Assembly: GCA_017552715.1 (NCBI GenBank)
Contig: JAFZOW010000093.1
Location: 1-49,131, forward strand
Source: Lachnospiraceae bacterium
Lineage (GTDB): Bacteria > Bacillota > Clostridia > Lachnospirales > Lachnospiraceae
Reading direction: 5' to 3'
Length of the DNA stretch: 49,131 bases
Shown one piece after another: positions 44,220-49,131 of the stretch (positions are counted from its first letter, which is position 1; each line of letters begins with the position of its first letter). The translations under genes were made by a program, and so were the position numbers. A model generated the notes under the pieces. The model saw only the letters and a list, made by a program, of their open reading frames with translations. It was not told where the DNA came from and made no database searches.

Positions 44220-45326
44220 ATGGAAGACGGCAGGGAAAAAGCCAGTCCCGGGATGATACCGGCGTACAGACGTGCATCGGACCGGGATGTCATGCTGGAT
44301 ATGCTCAGCAAGCGTGCCATTCTTGATTATGCCCATCGCGTCTGTAAACTGCCGGACTGCCCGACGACCTATTTTGTCGTGTTCGATCTGGATAATTTCA
44401 AGATCGTCAATGACAGCTTCGGGCATATGTTTGGAGATGAAGTGCTGCATACGGTGACGAAGATCATCAACCAGGCGATCGGCGCAAACGGGATGGTCGG
44501 GAGACTTGGAGGTGACGAGATCCTGATCGTCACAAAAGGGGTCCAGGACAAGATGGAGCTTCGTCCGTTCCTGCGGGAGATCCGCGTGAATGTGGAGGAA
44601 GAGTTTAAAGATAAGCTCGATGGGATCTCCCTGACCTGTTCGATGGGGGCGGCAGCCTATCCGGAGCATGCCGACAGCAGTGATAAGGCTATGGAGCTGG
44701 CGGATAAGATGCTGTATCTGGCGAAGGAAAAAGGCCGCAACCGTTATATCATCTATACTCCGGAGATGCATGCGGATATCCTGAACAACGCCGGCGATGC
44801 AAAAGGGATCAAGAATGCTTTTGTCAAGACCTTCGATAAGGTACAGCTGATCCAGTATTTCTGCGATGATTATCTGCTCAAAGGCACCTCAAGCAATGAA
44901 AACTCGTTCAGAAATGTGGGGGAAGCTTTCCATCTGCAGGAGGTATTGATCGTATACGGTAAAGGGAAGGTCGGATTCCGCTGGACAGAGGATAAGAGGG
45001 GATGCAGGGATGAAGACCTCCGATGGATGGCACTTGACGGAGATTTTTATTCATACTTTAATACTGACTCCCTTTTTATCATCGACGGCCTGTATGATCT
45101 GGGCGGAGACAAGGAGGGCATCAAAAAGAAGCTGGTAGAAAGAGGGATCGAGTCGGCTCTGTTTTATCGTTTGCAGTTTTTGGGGGATCCTCAGGGCTAT
45201 GCCATGTTCGCCAAGAAGGGGCAGAGGCAGAAATGGTCTGAATACGAGATCCTTGCACTGGCTACGATCGCCAAGGTTTTTGAGATATCCCTGCAGATCG
45301 GGGAGAAAAGGATGGCGTTATCCTGA
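44220..45326 (+). CDS. GGDEF protein with C-terminal GAF-like domain
   Basis: A 368-residue protein with a GGDEF domain near the N-terminus (about 20-175); the signature reads GGDEI at 97-101, and FDLDNFKIVND is the metal region, so activity is possible but the signature is a variant. There is no RxxD inhibitory site. Residues ~185-365 look GAF-like, giving the same GGDEF-GAF order as the protein at 30140, without its PAS-like front. ATG 44220 follows GGAGGAGGTACAAG; a GTG at 44184 overlapping the GH28 stop is possible. A terminator follows, so this is the last gene of the pectin cluster. Confidence 0.88.
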   Translation: MEDGREKASPGMIPAYRRASDRDVMLDMLSKRAILDYAHRVCKLPDCPTTYFVVFDLDNFKIVNDSFGHMFGDEVLHTVTKIINQAIGANGMVGRLGGDEILIVTKGVQDKMELRPFLREIRVNVEEEFKDKLDGISLTCSMGAAAYPEHADSSDKAMELADKMLYLAKEKGRNRYIIYTPEMHADILNNAGDAKGIKNAFVKTFDKVQLIQYFCDDYLLKGTSSNENSFRNVGEAFHLQEVLIVYGKGKVGFRWTEDKRGCRDEDLRWMALDGDFYSYFNTDSLFIIDGLYDLGGDKEGIKKKLVERGIESALFYRLQFLGDPQGYAMFAKKGQRQKWSEYEILALATIAKVFEISLQIGEKRMALS

Positions 45327-45335
45327 GCCTGCAGG

Positions 45336-45376
45336 CTGATCCCGTAAAGCGCAGGGATCAGGCTTTGCTTTTTTTT
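45336..45376 (+). terminator. Terminator at the end of the pectin cluster
   Basis: CTGATCCC (45336-45343) pairs with GGGATCAG (45354-45361), followed by GCTTTGC and a run of eight T. Confidence 0.85.
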
Positions 45377-45388
45377 CACATTTATCTC

Positions 45389-45417
45389 TTGAATTCTGGC
45401 CGTATTTCCGCTATAAT
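45389..45417 (+). promoter_or_regulatory. Strong promoter of gap
   Basis: TTGAAT at 45389-45394 and TATAAT at 45412-45417 with a 17-base spacer. Confidence 0.88.
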
Positions 45418-45426
45418 AGCGAACGA

Positions 45427-45443
45427 TGTGAAAAGGTTTCACA
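45427..45443 (+). promoter_or_regulatory. 17-bp palindrome at the gap transcription start
   Basis: TGTGAAA-AGG-TTTCACA begins 9 bases after the -10 box. The arms recall Rex sites (TGTGAA..TTCACA), but Rex sites have four bases between those arms and this has five. It does not resemble CggR sites. Probably an operator; regulator uncertain. Confidence 0.6.
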
Positions 45444-45474
45444 CTTAATAATCTTTTGGATGGAGGAATTAACA

Positions 45475-46476
45475 ATGGCAGTAAAAGTAGCAATCAATGG
45501 TTTTGGCCGTATCGGCCGTCTTGCATTCCGTCAGATGTTCGGTGCTGAGGGGTATGAAGTTGTAGCGATCAACGATCTGACCAGCCCCAAGATGCTGGCA
45601 CACCTGCTCAAGTACGATTCTTCTCAGGGTAAGTATGCTCTGGCTGATACCGTTTCCGCAGGTGAGGATTCCATCACCGTGAACGGCAAGACCCTGAAGA
45701 TCTACAAAGAGCCGGATGCAAACAATTGCCCTTGGGGCGAGCTTGGCGTAGATGTGGTTCTGGAGTGCTCCGGTTTCTATACCTCCAAGGAGAAGGCTCA
45801 GGCACACATCAATGCTGGTGCAAAGAAGGTCGTTATCTCCGCACCCGCCGGCAACGATCTGCCTACCATCGTATATAACGTGAACCACACCACCCTGACC
45901 AAGGATGACAAGATCATCTCCGCTGCCAGCTGCACCACCAACTGCCTGGCTCCCATGGCTAAGGCTCTGAACGACCTGGCTACCATCAAGAGCGGTATCA
46001 TGAGCACCATCCATGCTTACACCGGTGATCAGATGATCCTGGATGGCCCTCAGAGAAAGGGTGATCTGCGCAGAAGCCGTGCAGGCGCTATCAACATCGT
46101 TCCCAACAGCACCGGCGCTGCCAAGGCTATCGGCCTTGTTATCCCCGAGCTGAACGGCAAGCTGATCGGCTCTGCACAGCGTGTTCCTACTCCTACCGGT
46201 TCCACCACCATCCTGGTAGCTACCGTAGAGAAGAGCGTTACCAAGGAAGAGATCAATGCAGCCATGAAGGCAGCCGCTTCCGAGAGCTTCGGCTACAACG
46301 AGGACGAGATCGTTTCCTCCGATATCGTAGGCAGCACCTATGGTTCCATCTTCGATGCAACCCAGACCATGGTTGGCGCTGACAACCTGGTACAGGTAGT
46401 TTCCTGGTACGACAACGAGAACAGCTACACCTCTCAGATGGTTCGCACCATCAAGTACTTCGCAGAGCTGGGCTGA
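45475..46476 (+). CDS. gap: Glyceraldehyde-3-phosphate dehydrogenase
   Basis: NAD-dependent GAPDH of 333 residues that makes 1,3-bisphosphoglycerate. The dinucleotide motif NGFGRIGR is at about 7-14, and the active site SCTTNC has C153. ATG 45475 follows TGGAGGAATTAACA; an ATG at 45460 lies inside this binding site and is not used. Codon use is strongly biased (CTG, ATC, AAG, GTT), as for abundant proteins, unlike the pectin genes. Its substrate is made by Eda and by general glycolysis. Confidence 0.97.
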   Translation: MAVKVAINGFGRIGRLAFRQMFGAEGYEVVAINDLTSPKMLAHLLKYDSSQGKYALADTVSAGEDSITVNGKTLKIYKEPDANNCPWGELGVDVVLECSGFYTSKEKAQAHINAGAKKVVISAPAGNDLPTIVYNVNHTTLTKDDKIISAASCTTNCLAPMAKALNDLATIKSGIMSTIHAYTGDQMILDGPQRKGDLRRSRAGAINIVPNSTGAAKAIGLVIPELNGKLIGSAQRVPTPTGSTTILVATVEKSVTKEEINAAMKAAASESFGYNEDEIVSSDIVGSTYGSIFDATQTMVGADNLVQVVSWYDNENSYTSQMVRTIKYFAELG

Positions 46477-46504
46477 GCATAATCGAAGCTTAAGCAGTAC
46501 AATC

Positions 46505-46536
46505 AAGGCCCGGTCCCTGCGGATCGGGCCTTATTT
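46505..46536 (+). terminator. Terminator or attenuator between gap and pgk
   Basis: AAGGCCCGGTCC (46505-46516) pairs with GGATCGGGCCTT (46521-46532) around CTGC, one G-U pair. The following T-stretch is short (ATTT) and pgk starts 24 bases later, so partial read-through is likely. Confidence 0.75.
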
Positions 46537-46559
46537 AAAGAATAAGGAGGTTTAGACCC

Positions 46560-47792
46560 ATGGCATTAAACAAGAAATCCGTTGATGATTTCAGCGCAAA
46601 AGGCAAGCGCGTTCTGGTTCGCTGCGATTTCAACGTTCCTTTAAAGAACGGTGAGATCACCGACGAGACCCGTATCAATGCGGCTCTGCCCACCATTAAC
46701 AAACTGGTGAACGACGGTGGCAAGGTTATCCTTTGCTCTCACCTGGGCAAGGTTAAGGAAGGCCCCAACGAGAAGGAGTCCCTGGCTCCCGTTGCAAAGC
46801 GTCTTTCCGAGAAGCTTGGCAAGGAAGTTAAGTTCATCGGCGACTACAACGTGACCGGAGCAGATGCTACCTCAGCCGTTGCTGCCATGAACGAAGGTGA
46901 TGTGATCCTGCTTCAGAACACACGTTTCCGCGGCGAAGAGGAGACCAAGCCCCAGAAGGCCGGCGACAAGTTTGCTACCGAGCTGGCTGAGCTTTGCGAC
47001 GATTATGTCTGCGATGCTTTCGGTTCCGCTCACCGCGCACACGCTTCCGTGGCTGTAGTTACCGAGAAGGTACGTGCCAAGGGCGGCAACTGCGCAGTAG
47101 GCTATCTGATGAAGAAAGAGATCGATTTCCTCGGCAACGCCGTTGAGAATCCCGTTCGTCCTTTCGTTGCCATCCTGGGTGGTGCCAAGGTTGCCGATAA
47201 GCTGAACGTTATCAACAACCTGCTGGAGAAGTGCGATACCCTGATCATCGGCGGCGGCATGGCTTTCACTTTCCTTAAGGCCAAGGGCTACGAGATCGGT
47301 AAGAGTCTTGTGGATGACGAGAAGATCGATTACTGCAAGGAGATGATGGAGAAGGCCGAGAAGCTTGGCAAGAAGCTGCTCCTGCCCGTAGATACCACCA
47401 TCGCAGCCGGCTTCCCGGATCCCATTGATGCTCCCATCGAAGTAAGCTTCGTGGATGCAGACAAGATCCCTGCCGATAAGGAAGGTCTGGATATCGGACC
47501 CAAGACCCAGGAGCTCTTCGCTGAGGCTGTTAAGAGCGCCAAGACCGTTGTATGGAACGGGCCTATGGGCGTGTTCGAGAATCCTACCCTTGCAAAGGGT
47601 ACCATCGCTGTAGCAAAGGCTCTGGCCGAGACCGAAGCTACCACCATCATCGGTGGCGGTGATTCCGCTGCAGCCGTAAATCAGCTTGGTTTCGCTGACA
47701 AGATGAGCCACATCTCCACCGGCGGCGGCGCAAGTCTTGAGTTCCTTGAGGGCAAGGAACTTCCCGGCGTGGTTGCTGCGGACGATAAGTAA
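46560..47792 (+). CDS. pgk: Phosphoglycerate kinase
   Basis: PGK makes ATP from 1,3-bisphosphoglycerate. The 410 residues carry RCDFNVPL near 22-29, LLQNTRF near 119, and the nucleotide-binding GGGDSAAAV near 367. It is about ten residues longer than many PGKs. The ATG at 46560 follows AATAAGGAGGTTTAGACCC. Codon use is as biased as in gap. No clear promoter of its own, so it is probably expressed by read-through from gap. Confidence 0.97.
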   Translation: MALNKKSVDDFSAKGKRVLVRCDFNVPLKNGEITDETRINAALPTINKLVNDGGKVILCSHLGKVKEGPNEKESLAPVAKRLSEKLGKEVKFIGDYNVTGADATSAVAAMNEGDVILLQNTRFRGEEETKPQKAGDKFATELAELCDDYVCDAFGSAHRAHASVAVVTEKVRAKGGNCAVGYLMKKEIDFLGNAVENPVRPFVAILGGAKVADKLNVINNLLEKCDTLIIGGGMAFTFLKAKGYEIGKSLVDDEKIDYCKEMMEKAEKLGKKLLLPVDTTIAAGFPDPIDAPIEVSFVDADKIPADKEGLDIGPKTQELFAEAVKSAKTVVWNGPMGVFENPTLAKGTIAVAKALAETEATTIIGGGDSAAAVNQLGFADKMSHISTGGGASLEFLEGKELPGVVAADDK

Positions 47793-48208
47793 GAGTGTTT
47801 TGAACGCCGGCTGCGGACACAAGGGTTCGCATACGGACACGCTTTCGCTCGGATTTCGCTCGTAACGGACGTTAAGCTCGCAAACGGTCTGCCCGCTATA
47901 AATAGCTGTCAGGCCTGCTCGCTTAGCGCCGACGGCGAAATACGTTCCTTCTGCGAATCCCTTGATGTCCTTGCCGGCCGGCATAACATAAATCAGCTTC
48001 CGGCGAAGCGGGATCAATGAATGCAACGCACGAACCTCTTCGAGCGTCGGCACTTAACGAGCGAAGCGAGTTTAGTGTCCGCTACGTGAGAAGCGGAGCG
48101 GAAGCGTGTCGTGCGTGCATCATTGTCCTGCAAGCCGGAATGATGATTGTATGTTTGCATCTTATACCTTTTTAAGGTCACAATAGTGTGAATCAGGAGG
48201 ACAAAATC
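47793..48208. other. Hairpin-rich gap between pgk and tpiA
   Basis: This 416-base stretch has no credible gene: long minus-strand frames across it are shadows of pgk. It is rich in GCGAAGCG/GAGCG units and short stems, for example CTCGCTTCGCTCG-type sequence around 48057-48072 and CCGCT/AGCGG at 48080-48102. GGACACGCTTTCGC near 47836 recurs inverted as GCGGAAGCGTGTC at 48098-48110. In style it resembles the element at 10544-10755. The last ~60 bases are AT-richer and should hold the tpiA promoter (TTGTAT near 48147), which is not clear. Confidence 0.6.
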
Positions 48209-48955
48209 ATGGCAAGAAGAAGGATCATCGCCGGTAACTGGAAGATGAACAAGACTCCCAGCGAGGCGGTTGCGCTTTGCGCAGAACTGAAGGATCTGGT
48301 TAAGAATGATGCCGTAGACGTGGTTTACTGCGTACCGGCTATCGATATCGTACCCGTGGCTGAGGCTGTTAAAGGTACGAACGTGCACGTAGGTGCCGAG
48401 AACTTCTACATCGAAGACAAGGGCGCTTTCACAGGCGAGATTTCCGCTCCCATGCTTAAGGATGCTGGCGTTGAGTACATCATCATCGGTCACTCCGAGC
48501 GCCGCGATATCTTCGGCGAAAACGATGTGCTGATCAATGCAAAGGTGAAGAAGGCATTTGCTGCCGGCTTAAAGCCCATCCTCTGCTGCGGTGAGAGCCT
48601 TGCCCTGCGTAAGGCCGGCACCTATAAGGAGTGGATCGCTCGCCAGATCAAATGGGATCTGACGGATATCACTGCTGATCAGGTGAAGGAACTGGTGATC
48701 GCTTACGAGCCCATCTGGGCTATCGGTACCGGCGAGACAGCTACCGCCGACCAGGCTCAGGAAGTATGCGGCATGATCCGCGAGATCATCAAGGATATGT
48801 ATGATGCGGCTACGGCTGATGCGGTTCGTATCCAGTACGGCGGTTCCATGAACGCTGCCAACGCTGCGGAGCTGCTTTCCAAGCCCGACATCGACGGTGG
48901 CCTCATCGGCGGCGCAAGCTTAAAGCCTGATTTCGGCCAGATCGTGAATGCATAA
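48209..48955 (+). CDS. tpiA: Triose-phosphate isomerase
   Basis: TIM interconverts glyceraldehyde 3-phosphate and dihydroxyacetone phosphate. The 248 residues have catalytic K12 (GNWKMN), H95 (GHSERR) and E167 ([11 protein letters not shown]), and YGGSMN near 211. ATG 48209 follows CAGGAGGACAAAATC. It completes a gap-pgk-tpiA series, although a 416-base gap separates it from pgk and it probably has its own promoter. A strong terminator follows. Confidence 0.97.
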   Translation: MARRRIIAGNWKMNKTPSEAVALCAELKDLVKNDAVDVVYCVPAIDIVPVAEAVKGTNVHVGAENFYIEDKGAFTGEISAPMLKDAGVEYIIIGHSERRDIFGENDVLINAKVKKAFAAGLKPILCCGESLALRKAGTYKEWIARQIKWDLTDITADQVKELVIAYEPIWAIGTGETATADQAQEVCGMIREIIKDMYDAATADAVRIQYGGSMNAANAAELLSKPDIDGGLIGGASLKPDFGQIVNA

Positions 48956-49022
48956 AGATTAACGAGAACAAAAAAAGGGGCGGCCTGACCGCAATGTCAT
49001 TAAGTTAAGATAACAGAAGGAA

Positions 49023-49060
49023 GAGTTCTATATCATAAGTGATATAGGGCTCTTTTTTTT
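49023..49060 (+). terminator. Terminator after tpiA
   Basis: A 13-bp stem (GAGTTCTATATCA at 49023-49035 with TGATATAGGGCTC at 49040-49052, two G-U pairs, loop TAAG) is followed by eight T. The last ~70 bases of the window hold a TTGACA and a TCGCTAC/GTAGCGA stem but no visible gene. Confidence 0.93.
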
Positions 49061-49131
49061 ATAAAAAAGCTTGACATGTAGGTCAGAATGTGCGGCCGCT
49101 TTCGCTACTGATTGTATTTATGAGGTAGCGA

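Noticed and set aside
49071-49131. TTGACA and a TCGCTAC/GTAGCGA stem at the window end
   Set aside because: No -10 box at the right distance and the window stops; a start of a new unit is possible but cannot be supported.

Overview
The window is chromosomal DNA from an anaerobic Firmicute, most like a pectin-using gut or rumen Lachnospiraceae. This rests on AGGAGG-type ribosome binding sites, an RqcH-type NFACT protein, Bacillus-like LplB/LplC permeases and YesL, a LacI regulator with cre-like operators, the Pta-AckA acetate pathway and GGDEF proteins of clostridial style. G+C is roughly one half by eye. The species cannot be named from sequence alone. I see no tRNA, rRNA, CRISPR array, transposase or phage gene. 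All genes but one are on the + strand.

Positions 1-14600 are mostly housekeeping. The 3' end of a Gly/Gln-rich protein gene leads into a MoxR ATPase, a DUF58 protein and a 1497-residue membrane protein carrying three von Willebrand A-like domains. An rqcH gene overlaps the end of the latter, followed by a Nudix hydrolase, a XerD-type recombinase with its own promoter and leader, a PHP-family histidinol phosphatase, a class I DAHP synthase, and a membrane protein that overlaps the DAHP synthase gene by 4 bases.

Positions 14600-45330 form a pectin/uronate utilisation cluster. Cytoplasmic catabolism is complete on paper. Galacturonate passes through UxaC, UxaB and UxaA to KDG, and unsaturated uronate passes through KduI and KduD to KDG. 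KdgK and Eda then give pyruvate and glyceraldehyde 3-phosphate. Pta and AckA are interleaved with these genes and point to acetate as product. Carbohydrate-active proteins are a GH43, a pectin methylesterase, a GDSL rhamnogalacturonan acetylesterase-like protein, a GH105 unsaturated rhamnogalacturonyl hydrolase and a GH28 polygalacturonase. None has a visible signal peptide, so oligosaccharides are probably imported by the lipoprotein/two-permease ABC importer (33305-37056) and trimmed inside the cell. A LacI regulator (19319) and repeated 14-16 bp operators (TGTAAGCGCTTACA type) just after the promoters of kdgK, uxaC and the importer, and before an SDR gene and lacI itself, form a compact local regulon, though the same sites fit the CcpA cre consensus. 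Two GGDEF proteins, a serine hydrolase on the minus strand, an ABC exporter, a YesL protein and a TIM-barrel isomerase-like protein complete the cluster.

Positions 45380-48960 carry gap, pgk and tpiA, with strong promoter, terminators and highly biased codons. They could process the glyceraldehyde 3-phosphate made by Eda, but are most simply general glycolysis genes.

The least explained parts are intergenic: a three-copy hairpin element within the pectin cluster (15869, 20341, 26067), a 212-bp inverted-repeat-bounded element (10544-10755), a pair of long perfect hairpins (37836-37980), and a hairpin-rich 416-bp gap between pgk and tpiA.
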